The position numbers and the translations under genes are program-made. Below, one piece after another: positions 1 through 8,466 of a stretch of DNA of 64,000 nt (positions are counted from its first letter, which is position 1; each line of letters begins with the position of its first letter). A model generated the notes under the pieces. The model saw only the letters and a program-made list of their open reading frames with translations. It was not told where the DNA came from and made no database searches. This DNA comes from Myroides sp. WP-1 (GTDB taxonomy: Bacteria; Bacteroidota; Bacteroidia; Flavobacteriales; Flavobacteriaceae). Where the stretch lies: the NCBI RefSeq assembly GCF_014145635.1, contig NZ_JACHTC010000001.1, forward strand, positions 186,001 through 250,000, in the 5' to 3' direction.

Positions 1-4
1 TGTT

Positions 5-988
5 ATGAAAGAAAAGAAAATAAACAAGCAGGAGTTGTTTTTATTGAAAGAACACTCCACTATAAGTGAGGAGGACTTTAACGTACTCTATGAGCAGCAC
101 GGTGTAGCTTCTTCAAACCAATGGAAAGATTTTGGATACTATACTTTATTAGCCTGCGGTATAGGTTTTTTTGTAAGTGGAGTACTCTTTTTCTTTGCAT
201 TTAATTGGGATCATATGCCTGCAAATGTCAAGTTTATTCTTGTAGGAAGTGCGATTGTCTGTAGTGCCTATTTTTCGATAACAACTCGAGTAAAAGAATC
301 TATAAACAAAATATGTCTCATTGCTACTTCTGTACTTGTTGGTGTGTTGCTCGCTGTCTTTGGACAGACCTATCAAACAGGTGCCAATGCCTATGACTTG
401 TTTCTAACTTGGTTGTTGGTTGTAACGCCCTTGACGATCGTTAGTCAATCGACTTATCAATGGTTGTTTTTCAGTATTCTAGCGAATACAACGCTTATTT
501 TAGCAATGGTACAACGCTTGCAAGTTGACTCTGTTTTTGTGGGAATCCTTTGTTTAGTGTTGGCTAATTTTATTCTTTTAGTATTGCCGAAGATAAAAGG
601 GATTCACCGAACATTTGTGATTGGAAATTTGTATACGCAATTACAACTTGTTGTGGTTTATTTACTAGCAACCATAGGATTCGGTATTTGGTTGTTTACG
701 AATGACGCAAATTATCAACCCAAAGAATTACAAGGTGCGCTTTGGATGCTGTTACTTGCTTTATTAATTATTGGTGGCGGTTTTGCAGTAGGGTGGATGC
801 AGAAACAAATTTATTTGTTTTCCTATGCTTTAATTGCAGTAGTTAGCTGTGGGTTAATGCTTTGGATGAAATTATTTAAAGACTCAGCGGAAGGATTATT
901 AATTTATATGCTTTATGCAATAGGGGCTATCTTTTTCATTATTAAGTTCGTGTCTAACAAATCAAAACAGTGGAAGTATGAAGAGTAG
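5..988 (+). CDS. DUF2157 domain membrane protein
   Basis: A predicted inner-membrane protein of 327 residues. About the first 40 residues are a soluble helical segment typical of the DUF2157 N-terminus, followed by roughly eight hydrophobic segments starting near residue 45. The ATG lies four bases from the window edge and the N-terminus looks complete. Its last codons overlap the next gene by 11 bp, and the following two genes (DUF4401, GDYXXLXY) are its usual companions, so the three are probably cotranscribed and may act together in the membrane. The family has no established function. The recognition is by layout and neighbourhood rather than by a catalytic motif. Confidence 0.8.
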   Translation: MKEKKINKQELFLLKEHSTISEEDFNVLYEQHGVASSNQWKDFGYYTLLACGIGFFVSGVLFFFAFNWDHMPANVKFILVGSAIVCSAYFSITTRVKESINKICLIATSVLVGVLLAVFGQTYQTGANAYDLFLTWLLVVTPLTIVSQSTYQWLFFSILANTTLILAMVQRLQVDSVFVGILCLVLANFILLVLPKIKGIHRTFVIGNLYTQLQLVVVYLLATIGFGIWLFTNDANYQPKELQGALWMLLLALLIIGGGFAVGWMQKQIYLFSYALIAVVSCGLMLWMKLFKDSAEGLLIYMLYAIGAIFFIIKFVSNKSKQWKYEE

Positions 989-2081
989 TTCATGGAGTGA
1001 GTTGGTTCGCCAAGTAGAGGATCAAGGTGTGGTCGTAGACGAACAAGTAACACAGCGCATACAAGAAGAAAATTCGATTAAATATATTTTCTTAAAAGTA
1101 GTAGCGTTATCGGGGAGTTTATTAGCTATGGGGTTTTTCTTTGGCTTTTTGTTTCTTGCGATAGGTGATTCTTTGGGTTATCTAAGTTTTTCCTTTTTTG
1201 GTGTGCTACTATATGCACTGAGTTTCTTAGGGAACAAAAAAACAGAACCAGCCTTGAGAGACGGTGTTTTTGTCGCAACTTATATCAGTGCTTTTGCCTG
1301 CCTGATTGCGGCTTGTATCGACTTAGATTGGAGTGAAAAGGGCAATTTATTAGGTGTGGTTGTACTTAGCGCCATTGGATTTGTTGTGTTTAAAAGTAAA
1401 ATCATACAGTTCCTCTCTTTAATTAGCTTGTATTATGGTCTTGTTTTTTTATTGGGAACACTCCATTTAGGCTATGTTGGTATGGCATTGTTTTGGGTGG
1501 TTTTCATTGGCGTATATCTGCTCTTTACAAAAGAAGTACAACTGAGGACAGGAAGTGCGTTTGGAAATCAAAAGTACAACGCGTTGTTACATGCAGGTGT
1601 TGCAGTGATTTTTATAGATATTATGTTAGATAATTTAGCCTTTATAGAACCGTCAAGTTGGCTAAATCACAACCGATATGCAACTTATAATGAGCTTGGA
1701 CATCAAATTTACTATGTCTTTGTCAGAATAATTCTCCTTGGTCTGACGTATTTTACCCTGAAACAAGGACTTGAAAAGCTATCATCTAAACAAAGAAATA
1801 TCGTTATTATATTAAGTGCTGCAGTAATTTTGTTACTTTCTTCTGTTATGAATGGATTTGGAGTACCGTTGACTATCAGCTTGTTCTTTTTAGTTTGGTC
1901 CTTCCATTATCGCTTTCAAAAAGGAATAATAATGGCCATTCTTATGCTCTTAATCTCTGTAATCTGTTACTACTATTACTTACAGGTAAGTTTGCTAGTA
2001 AAGTCCCTTATTTTAATGGGATGTGGAGTGGTTTTTTTAGGAGGATTTTTAATTTATAATCGTTGGAATCGTGAAAAATAA
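978..2081 (+). CDS. DUF4401 domain membrane protein
   Basis: A 367-residue polytopic membrane protein. Residues 1-35 are polar, then about ten to twelve hydrophobic segments follow. DUF4401 proteins are normally encoded between a DUF2157 and a GDYXXLXY gene, and that is the arrangement here. The gene overlaps its upstream neighbour by 11 bp and its downstream neighbour by 11 bp, so translational coupling is likely. No catalytic residues are recognisable and the function is unknown. The assignment rests on the gene trio plus the membrane topology. Confidence 0.78.
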   Translation: MKSSSWSELVRQVEDQGVVVDEQVTQRIQEENSIKYIFLKVVALSGSLLAMGFFFGFLFLAIGDSLGYLSFSFFGVLLYALSFLGNKKTEPALRDGVFVATYISAFACLIAACIDLDWSEKGNLLGVVVLSAIGFVVFKSKIIQFLSLISLYYGLVFLLGTLHLGYVGMALFWVVFIGVYLLFTKEVQLRTGSAFGNQKYNALLHAGVAVIFIDIMLDNLAFIEPSSWLNHNRYATYNELGHQIYYVFVRIILLGLTYFTLKQGLEKLSSKQRNIVIILSAAVILLLSSVMNGFGVPLTISLFFLVWSFHYRFQKGIIMAILMLLISVICYYYYLQVSLLVKSLILMGCGVVFLGGFLIYNRWNREK

Positions 2082-2577
2082 GAGAAATATAGTTATTGTC
2101 ATCACGCTCGTTTTGTTTGGTATATTTTTCTTATGTGCAGTGAGAGGAAAAGAAGACACGATCAAAGAAGGAAAGTTAGTTTTATTACCTCTAGCTCCTG
2201 TAGATCCCAGATCTTTAATACAAGGAGATTATATGCAATTGAATTACGCCATAAACGAGCAATTGCGTGCAACGCAAATTGATAGAGAAAACCTACACAA
2301 AAGAGGATATATAATACTAGGGGTGAACCAACAACAGGTAGGGAGCTTTCAAGGTATTAGTCAGGAGTTTCCAACGGTAAAAGAAGATTCGCTATTACCC
2401 ATAAAATACTTTAATTGGGATGGATTTTCACTTGCTGTAGGAGCAGAAAGTTATTTCTTCCAAGAAAAGAAAGACACTTTATATGACAAAGCTAAATACG
2501 GCGGTTTAAGAGTAGATCAGCACGGAAATAGCGTGTTAATAGGGTTATATGATGAAGATTTAAAACTAATAGAATAA
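2071..2577 (+). CDS. GDYXXLXY domain protein
   Basis: A 168-residue protein with one N-terminal membrane anchor (about residues 7-24) and an extracytoplasmic domain. The family's signature is visible as GDYMQLNY at residues 52-59. The start is GTG at 2071, inside the end of the DUF4401 gene. No ATG lies upstream of the anchor in this frame, and starting at the next methionine would cut into the signature, so the GTG start is favoured. Known relatives accompany DUF2157/DUF4401 pairs, sometimes fused to them. The molecular role is unknown. Confidence 0.85.
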   Translation: MKNKRNIVIVITLVLFGIFFLCAVRGKEDTIKEGKLVLLPLAPVDPRSLIQGDYMQLNYAINEQLRATQIDRENLHKRGYIILGVNQQQVGSFQGISQEFPTVKEDSLLPIKYFNWDGFSLAVGAESYFFQEKKDTLYDKAKYGGLRVDQHGNSVLIGLYDEDLKLIE

Positions 2578-2582
2578 AACAA

Positions 2583-3059
2583 ATGAAAAAAGGATGTTCA
2601 ATACTGTTGCTTGCTACGACCTTACTTACTTTAGGATGTAAGAGTCAGGCCGTTGAAAAAGAAACAGATCAAGTCACAAAAACAATACAAACAAATGCAA
2701 GCGAAATAGCTGGAGAATGGGAGTTAGTAGAGATTAAATTTCGCCAAATGACGGATGAAAAACTAGAAGACCTTTTTCCGTTAAAAACACCTTTTTTGGT
2801 CATTGATACAGAGGCTATGATTATTTTCGGAAATAATGGTTGTAATGTGTATCGAGGTCCTATAAAAAGTATTACAGATACTTCACTCTTATTAGACAAA
2901 GGGTTGGCGTCAACTTTAAAGTACTGTTCAGGAGTTAAGCCTTTAGTTTATATGCAAGTATTGGGTGAGGCAAAAGAATACAAGATAGAAAATGATACTT
3001 TACTCTTACAATCCAAAGATAAAGAGGTTTATTTAAAGTATAAAAAAATAAATAATTAG
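2583..3059 (+). CDS. META (HslJ-like) domain lipoprotein
   Basis: A predicted lipoprotein of 158 residues. The signal peptide ends in a lipobox with Cys19 (LTLGC). From about residue 42 a META/HslJ-like domain follows: GEWELVEI, then the characteristic NNGCNVYRGPI segment around residues 81-91. META domains are small beta-rich folds in envelope proteins, linked in E. coli HslJ to novobiocin resistance and in other bacteria to motility or secretion. It begins 5 bp after the GDYXXLXY gene, so it is probably the last gene of that operon. A specific role cannot be inferred. Confidence 0.72.
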   Translation: MKKGCSILLLATTLLTLGCKSQAVEKETDQVTKTIQTNASEIAGEWELVEIKFRQMTDEKLEDLFPLKTPFLVIDTEAMIIFGNNGCNVYRGPIKSITDTSLLLDKGLASTLKYCSGVKPLVYMQVLGEAKEYKIENDTLLLQSKDKEVYLKYKKINN

Positions 3060-3133
3060 TAATACTTTGTGTAAAATAAAAATATTTGTATCCTTTTTGT
3101 TTTAAAAAATGTAGAAGTGTAGAAAATATGTTG

Positions 3134-3141
3134 TAATTTTG
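3134..3141 (+). promoter_or_regulatory. TAnnTTTG promoter box upstream of the NlpE-like gene
   Basis: TAATTTTG matches the Bacteroidota/Flavobacterium -7 consensus exactly and lies 26 bp before the ATG. A clear TTTG -33 box at the usual 18-20 bp distance is not seen, so only the downstream element is supported. Confidence 0.5.
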
Positions 3142-3167
3142 AGGGAGAATAATAAAAAAATTTACCT

Positions 3168-3614
3168 ATGAAAAGAATCTATTTTATCGCAGCTTTAGGT
3201 GTTTTAACATTAGCAAGTTGTAAAAAAGAAGTAAAAGAATCGACAGAAACTGCAGTAGAAGAAGTAGTTCCAACAGAAACAATTGCGGATAATTCAAAAA
3301 CATCTTTAGACTGGGCGGGTACCTATAAAGGTACAATTCCTTGTGCAGATTGTCCTGGAATTGACGAAACAATCGAACTGAAACAAGACGGTACGTTCAA
3401 AATCGTAGACCATTATCAAGAGAAAAAAGATGGTCATTTTGAGTCTGAAGGAACGTTTGAATGGGATGCTACAGGAAGCAAAATTACACTTACTTCAAAA
3501 GATGGAAGTAAAAAAATCGCTGCTGTTGAGGAAGGAAGTATCTTGCTTTTAGACCAAGATGGAAATGAAATCACAGGTAATATGGCAGAGCTTTACCGTT
3601 TGAAAAAACAGTAA
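3168..3614 (+). CDS. NlpE-like copper-response lipoprotein
   Basis: A 148-residue lipoprotein with lipobox LASC (Cys18) and a short acidic linker, then an NlpE N-terminal domain from about residue 48. The family signature is GTYKGTIPCADCPGI at residues 51-65, with the conserved CxxC pair Cys59/Cys62. NlpE is an outer-membrane lipoprotein that senses surface contact, lipoprotein traffic and copper in enterobacteria. Bacteroidota homologues usually have only this N-terminal domain, as here, and their signalling partners are unknown. It has its own -7 box and a strong terminator, so it is probably monocistronic. Confidence 0.82.
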   Translation: MKRIYFIAALGVLTLASCKKEVKESTETAVEEVVPTETIADNSKTSLDWAGTYKGTIPCADCPGIDETIELKQDGTFKIVDHYQEKKDGHFESEGTFEWDATGSKITLTSKDGSKKIAAVEEGSILLLDQDGNEITGNMAELYRLKKQ

Positions 3615-3642
3615 AAACTAGAAAATAACAAGAATTTAAAAA

Positions 3643-3673
3643 GGCGAAAATGATCATCATTTTCGCCTTTTTT
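3643..3673 (+). terminator. Rho-independent terminator after the NlpE-like gene
   Basis: A 10-bp perfect stem (GGCGAAAATG / CATTTTCGCC) with a 5-base loop, followed by seven T residues, 28 bases after the stop codon. Confidence 0.9.
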
Positions 3674-4519
3674 GTTGATATAATCCAATCTTTTTGACGT
3701 TGTTTTTTAGCTCTTTGTTGAGCTTTATTTCTTGTAATTACAGCGTAAAATGAGCAGAGATACACCGCGTAAATAAGGTGTGTTTTTACCCCAATTAATG
3801 AATTTAATATTCATTTGTTTTAGAGTAAATGGAAAGCAAACTATCAGAATTACTATGTTTTTTTTGCTCTTGCTTCTGATTTTTTCGAGGAGAAATGAGT
3901 AATCAAAATAGCAGTTTTTATCTCTTTTAGCGTGTGTGTTTTAAGCGTGAGGGGAAGAGTATAAGAAATTAAAAATACCAACGAAGTCCCTTTAATTGGA
4001 AGAAAATACAACTGAATTTGAGCTTTTAGTAGGGTGTATTTTAAAGAAATAAAAGTACATTTTTTTTAAAAAAATAAAGACTTTTTTCGAAAAGCAAATA
4101 TTTAATTGAGTAATAAAATAGCCTAATTTTAAAACGTAACTTTATTGTGCTTAAATTCGTAACTGAGGTTTTTTTGTATCGATTTATATCCGTTAAACAC
4201 CAAAAACAATATATAACTTTAAGTTATGTGTTGTTTTTGAAAATATTAAATAGTTGATTTCTAAAATATTGCAAATCTTTACTTTATCTATAAGTTTAGG
4301 TTGAATTGTTTTACTTTAACTAGATGTAGTTTAAAAATAAGCAAGGCAAAATACGTACTTTTAAGTGGTGATGAAAACTGTTAGGTACTTTTATCTTAAG
4401 TAATACTTTAAGTGATATTAACAGCTAAGGAAGGCGCCGATATGAATGCTTAACTACACGACTATATACCTCAACTAGACAAATAAAATCTAGCTGTGTG
4501 TTTACAAAATTTTTATCCT
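3674..4519. other. AT-rich gene desert
   Basis: About 850 bp with no credible open reading frame on either strand. It is strongly AT-rich, with several poly-T and poly-A runs. I looked for tRNA-like cloverleafs, riboswitch motifs and gene remnants and found none I could support. It may hold an undetected small RNA or a long leader for menA. Confidence 0.5.
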
Positions 4520-4527
4520 TAATTTTG
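4520..4527 (+). promoter_or_regulatory. TAnnTTTG promoter box upstream of menA
   Basis: TAATTTTG, an exact -7 match, lies 48 bp before the menA ATG. The -33 region has GTGTG rather than TTTG, so the promoter may be weak or activated. Confidence 0.45.
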
Positions 4528-4575
4528 CTGAAATAGTCAGAGTGTACTATTTGTTTTTTTGAAAGTTTACTTCAT

Positions 4576-5487
4576 ATGTCAAAAACCAAAACTTGGGTTT
4601 CTGCTGCAAGATTGCGCACCTTACCTTTATCGATCTCAGGAATCATTGTCGGAACTGCTTGTGCTTTTCCTTTCTATGCTCATCATCCTAATTTTTACCT
4701 CATTTTTTTCTTCGCTATTTTGACTACTTTACTGTTTCAGATCTTGTCGAATTTTGCCAACGATTATGGAGACGGAGTGAAGGGAACTGACAATGAAAAT
4801 AGACTAGGTCCACAACGTGCATTGCAAAGTGGTTTGTTGAAGAAAGAAGAATTGAAAAAGGGAATAATTTTTACCGCTGGACTATCTTTAGTTTCTGCCT
4901 TGATATTAATTTACCTTGCCTTTGGTAGCGCTCATTTTTTTACTTCTTTGTTTTTCTTTGTTTTGGGCATTAGTTGTGTGGCTGCCGCAATTAAATACAC
5001 CGTAGGACAATCGGCTTATGGATATCGTGGATTAGGTGATTTGTTTGTCTTTATCTTTTTTGGACTAGTTAGCGTAATCGGTTGCTTTTATCTCTACGGA
5101 CAATCAATCGATCTTTGGGTTATTTTGCCTGCAGTTGCTGTTGGAAATTTGAGTATTGCCGTTTTGAATATTAATAACATGCGCGATCTAGATGCAGATA
5201 AAGTAGTTGGCAAAAATACTCTGGCTGTTAAGCTAGGGCGTCAAAAGGCCAAACGCTATCACTATTTCATTATTCTCTTTGCTTTAGCCGCATTTATCGT
5301 ATATGCGTTGCACAGCGAAAAAGCTTGGTGGAATTACGCGTTTATCCTTGCCTATATTCCATTGATCAAGCATTTATTTTTTGTTCAAAATAATACAGAA
5401 CCAAGAGAATTAGATAGTCAAATGAAAGTTGTTGCACTAAGCACTTTTTTTGTTTCTGTACTTTTTTCCTTAGCTTTAATCTTATAA
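4576..5487 (+). CDS. menA: 1,4-dihydroxy-2-naphthoate polyprenyltransferase
   Basis: MenA attaches a polyprenyl chain to 1,4-dihydroxy-2-naphthoate in the inner membrane, giving demethylmenaquinone. The 303-residue protein has the UbiA-family architecture of about nine membrane helices and both Asp-rich metal-diphosphate motifs: NDYGDGVKGTDNE near residues 63-75 and NNMRDLDADKVVGK near residues 200-213. The segment RLGPQRALQSG after the first motif is typical of MenA rather than UbiA. It is followed 10 bp later by a UPF0173 hydrolase and then menC, a menaquinone-linked cluster. The ATG at 4576 gives a normal-length protein. Confidence 0.93.
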   Translation: MSKTKTWVSAARLRTLPLSISGIIVGTACAFPFYAHHPNFYLIFFFAILTTLLFQILSNFANDYGDGVKGTDNENRLGPQRALQSGLLKKEELKKGIIFTAGLSLVSALILIYLAFGSAHFFTSLFFFVLGISCVAAAIKYTVGQSAYGYRGLGDLFVFIFFGLVSVIGCFYLYGQSIDLWVILPAVAVGNLSIAVLNINNMRDLDADKVVGKNTLAVKLGRQKAKRYHYFIILFALAAFIVYALHSEKAWWNYAFILAYIPLIKHLFFVQNNTEPRELDSQMKVVALSTFFVSVLFSLALIL

Positions 5488-5497
5488 AATAAAAATT

Positions 5498-6184
5498 ATG
5501 AAAATAACGTATTACGGTCATGCTTGTTTAGGCATCCAGATTGAAGATATTCACGTAATTGTAGATCCGTTTATTACAGGAAATCCACTTCCTGCAGCAA
5601 AAGAAATCAACGTCAATGAAATAAAAGCAGATTATATTCTCTTGACACATGCACACGGAGATCACATTGCCGATGTTGAACTGATCGCCAAAAATAATCC
5701 AGAAGCTGTTATTGTTTCTAATGCTGAAATAGCAGGGCACTACGAAGCGAAAGGATTTAATGCGCATCCAATGAATCACGGCGGAAGCTGGCAATTCGAT
5801 TTTGGAAAGGTAAAATATACACCAGCCATTCACTCTAGTTCGTTTCCTGATGGAAGCTATGGAGGACAACCTGGAGGATTTGTGATTGAAAGTAAAAACA
5901 AAAATATTTATATCGCTGGAGATACGTCTCTGACGATGGACATGAAGTTAATCCCCCTGTTTACAGATTTGGATTTGGCTATTTTGCCTATCGGAAGCAA
6001 TTTTACAATGGGGGTAGAAGAAGCTGTTGTCGCTTCTGATTTTGTAAAATGTGATAAAGTACTTGGTTATCATTTTGATACTTTTGGCTATATCGAAATT
6101 GATCACGAAGAGGCGAAACGCAAATTCTTTGAAAAAGGAAAAGACTTGATGCTTTTGCGTATTGGTGAAAGCTTAACTTTATAA
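5498..6184 (+). CDS. UPF0173 family metal-dependent hydrolase
   Basis: A 228-residue metallo-beta-lactamase-fold protein. The metal-binding signature HAHGDH is at residues 51-56, preceded by the Asp-rich strand VDPFITGNP, with the later conserved elements HSSSFPDG, GDTSL and GYHFDTF that mark the UPF0173 group. No signal peptide is visible, so it is probably cytoplasmic. The physiological substrate is unknown. It sits between menA and menC with gaps of 10 and 5 bp and is almost certainly cotranscribed with them, which raises the possibility of a quinone-related hydrolytic step, though that is only inference. Confidence 0.88.
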   Translation: MKITYYGHACLGIQIEDIHVIVDPFITGNPLPAAKEINVNEIKADYILLTHAHGDHIADVELIAKNNPEAVIVSNAEIAGHYEAKGFNAHPMNHGGSWQFDFGKVKYTPAIHSSSFPDGSYGGQPGGFVIESKNKNIYIAGDTSLTMDMKLIPLFTDLDLAILPIGSNFTMGVEEAVVASDFVKCDKVLGYHFDTFGYIEIDHEEAKRKFFEKGKDLMLLRIGESLTL

Positions 6185-6189
6185 ATAAG

Positions 6190-7218
6190 ATGAAAGCAAC
6201 GTATAGCAAGCATATTTTGCGTTTTAAGCGACCTTCTGGCACATCAAGGGGTGTTATGACAGAAAAAGAAACTTGGTTGCTTAAAATTGAAGAAAACGAT
6301 AAATTTGGAATAGGAGAGTGCGGTATACTGCGCTCTCTTAGTTTTGATGACCGTCCTGATTATGAAGCTAAACTACAATGGGTCGTGGAGCACATTCACT
6401 TGGGCAAAGAATCGCTATGGGAAGCTTTACGCGATTGGCCCTCTATTCAGTTTGGTGTAGAACAGGCTTTTTTATCCTTCGAAAGTGTAAATCCCTTTAT
6501 TCTCTTTCCGTCTGCTTTTGTAGAGGGAAAAGAAGCAATTTCCATTAATGGATTAATTTGGATGGGGGAAGAAGCCTTTATGAAGGAGCAGATAGATGAA
6601 AAAATAACGCAAGGATTTACGTGTGTAAAGTTGAAAATTGGCGCGATTGATTTTGAAGCTGAACTGAGCTTATTGCAGTATATCCGAAAACATTTCACAG
6701 CACAACAAATTGAATTACGAGTTGACGCTAATGGAGGTTTTACGGTAGAAGATGCTCCAACTAAGCTCCAACAGTTGGCCCAATTATCGCTTCACAGTAT
6801 CGAACAACCCATAAAACAGCATCAAGTGCCGCAAATGGCCGCACTATGTCAGTCGACAGCTTTGCCCATTGCGCTAGATGAAGAGTTGATTGGTGTTACG
6901 TCTTATGCTGATAAAGTAGCTCTTCTTGAGGCAATTCGCCCGCAGTATATTATCTTGAAGCCGAGTTTAGTTGGTGGATTTAAAGGGAGCTTAGAGTGGA
7001 TCGAAATTGCAGAGCAACTAAAAATCGATTGGTGGATTACGTCTGCTTTGGAGAGTAATATCGGTTTAAACGCTATTGCACAGTGGACATTTACACTTGA
7101 TAATCCAATGCCTCAAGGTCTGGGTACCGGTGCTTTGTATACCAATAACTTTAAATCTCCTCTTGAAGTCAAAGAAGGAAAACTTTGGTATGATGCTACT
7201 GGAAGTTGGGAGTTGTAA
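6190..7218 (+). CDS. menC: o-Succinylbenzoate synthase
   Basis: MenC dehydrates SHCHC to o-succinylbenzoate in menaquinone biosynthesis. The 342-residue protein belongs to the enolase superfamily. The KxK motif is Lys147/Lys149, the metal ligands are Asp179 (RVDANG), Glu205 (SIEQP) and Asp230 (ALDEE), and the second acid/base lysine is Lys257 (ILKPS). This is the MLE/OSBS-type active site. It is the third gene of the menA-UPF0173-menC cluster. Related enzymes can be N-succinylamino-acid racemases, but the neighbouring menA supports the OSBS assignment. Confidence 0.88.
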   Translation: MKATYSKHILRFKRPSGTSRGVMTEKETWLLKIEENDKFGIGECGILRSLSFDDRPDYEAKLQWVVEHIHLGKESLWEALRDWPSIQFGVEQAFLSFESVNPFILFPSAFVEGKEAISINGLIWMGEEAFMKEQIDEKITQGFTCVKLKIGAIDFEAELSLLQYIRKHFTAQQIELRVDANGGFTVEDAPTKLQQLAQLSLHSIEQPIKQHQVPQMAALCQSTALPIALDEELIGVTSYADKVALLEAIRPQYIILKPSLVGGFKGSLEWIEIAEQLKIDWWITSALESNIGLNAIAQWTFTLDNPMPQGLGTGALYTNNFKSPLEVKEGKLWYDATGSWEL

Positions 7219-7227
7219 GGGGCTGGT

Positions 7228-7353
7228 GTTCGTTGTTTGGTGAGGTGTTGAGATGTTGAGATGTTGAGATGTTGAGGCGGTGAGGCGTTGAGTTTATCGT
7301 TGAGGCGGTGAGTTTCTACGATAAACAACAAACCGCCAAACCACACAACGAAC
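7228..7353. repeat. 8-bp degenerate tandem array inside nested inverted repeats
   Basis: Between the convergent menC and AraC genes lies an array of about eight units of the form NNGTTGAG or NNGGTGAG (roughly 7239-7313). It is enclosed by an outer inverted repeat (GTTCGTTGT at 7228-7236 with ACAACGAAC at 7345-7353) and an inner one (GTTTATCGT at 7292-7300 with ACGATAAAC at 7318-7326). It could fold into a long hairpin and perhaps serve as a two-way terminator. The last base overlaps the AraC stop codon. Confidence 0.75.
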
Positions 7354-8222
7354 TATTTTCTTCTAAACTCATCCGGAGCAATGCCGATATGCTTTTTAAA
7401 GAATCTAGAAAAATAGGAATTGTCTTTGAAGTTTAATTGATAGGCAATTTCACTGGCAGATAAATTCGTATGAATGAGAAGGCGTTTACACTCGATGAGA
7501 ATTCGATCTCGTATCATGTCTCCAGCGGATTTGTTTTTTATTTTTTGACATAATGCATTGAGGTAATTTGGTGTTACAAGTAGCACTTTAGCGTATTCTT
7601 TTGGAAATCGATACTCATAAAAGTGCTTGTCAATAAGAGCTTCAAACGCTTTAACGAGTTCATTAGATTTCGCATGATTGCTATTACTAGACTCAGCTTT
7701 GTCAATTTCTTTCTCGCAAAGCAATAAAATCTCCAACAAGTAAGCGCGAACTAAATTTAAGTATTCACCGTTTTCAGTTTCGTATTCTTTGTGCATGCGA
7801 TCCATAGTGTCTTGTATCCATTCGCTGAGTTCGTATTTCAGTTCCAACAAATGATGCGAGGTAAATCGCTTAAAATAAGGTAAGTTGTGTACAAATAAAT
7901 GATCCGAAACAAACTGCGTGATAAAGCTAGGAGAAAAACTCAAGATATACCCCTGTGTGGTAGAGTTGTAGCTCCAGCTGTGTTGTTGCCATGTATTTAA
8001 AAAAATAACATCTCCTTGCTTGACCTCATAGGCTTGTAGATCGATGTATTGAATTCCCGTTCCTCCTGTAATATAAATGATCTGAAAAAAGTCATTCTTG
8101 TGCATTTTCGTTGTATAACTACCCATGCGCATTAAGCTGTGGTGCAGCTTTGTAATGATGAATTCTTTTTTTTCTCCTTTGCTCGTAAATAATCCTTGCC
8201 TATTTAAATCTCTACTATACAT
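7353..8222 (-). CDS. AraC-family transcriptional regulator
   Basis: A 289-residue regulator. Residues about 20-100 form a cupin-like sensing domain (GTGIQYIDLQAYEVKQGDVI), a helical linker follows, and residues about 190-289 contain two helix-turn-helix units ending in DNSYFSRFFKKHIGIAPDEF, the classical AraC signature. It lies downstream of the fatty-acid oxidation operon on the same strand but is separated from it by a strong terminator, so it is probably transcribed separately. The ligand and target genes cannot be inferred. Confidence 0.88.
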   Translation of the reverse strand: MYSRDLNRQGLFTSKGEKKEFIITKLHHSLMRMGSYTTKMHKNDFFQIIYITGGTGIQYIDLQAYEVKQGDVIFLNTWQQHSWSYNSTTQGYILSFSPSFITQFVSDHLFVHNLPYFKRFTSHHLLELKYELSEWIQDTMDRMHKEYETENGEYLNLVRAYLLEILLLCEKEIDKAESSNSNHAKSNELVKAFEALIDKHFYEYRFPKEYAKVLLVTPNYLNALCQKIKNKSAGDMIRDRILIECKRLLIHTNLSASEIAYQLNFKDNSYFSRFFKKHIGIAPDEFRRK

Positions 8223-8394
8223 TTGTTCCTTGTTTTGTAGGCTAAAGTTATATTTATTACTTCAATTAAGGTGTTTTATTGTGTATTTTAGTATTTATTT
8301 ATAAAAAACATGCAAAATATGTTGTTTTTTGGCAATTAGAATATTTGATTATTGTATTAAAATATCATAATTATTTGTTGGGTACAATAAATCA

Positions 8395-8438
8395 AAAAGA
8401 CCGCTCTTTCAAAAAATGAAAGAAGCGGTCTTTTTTTT
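8395..8438 (-). terminator. Terminator of the beta-oxidation operon
   Basis: A long hairpin pairs AAAGACCGCTCTTTC with GAAAGAAGCGGTCTTT (one bulge), loop AAAAAAT. Read on the minus strand it ends in a T run, about 30 bases after the acyl-CoA dehydrogenase stop. T runs flank both sides, so it could work in either direction. Confidence 0.85.
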
Positions 8439-8466
8439 AACAAACTAAACCAATCGTTCGTTTTCT

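Noticed and set aside
3571..3765. 64-codon minus-strand frame with a basic N-terminus
   Set aside because: It runs through the terminator of the NlpE-like gene and overlaps that gene antisense.
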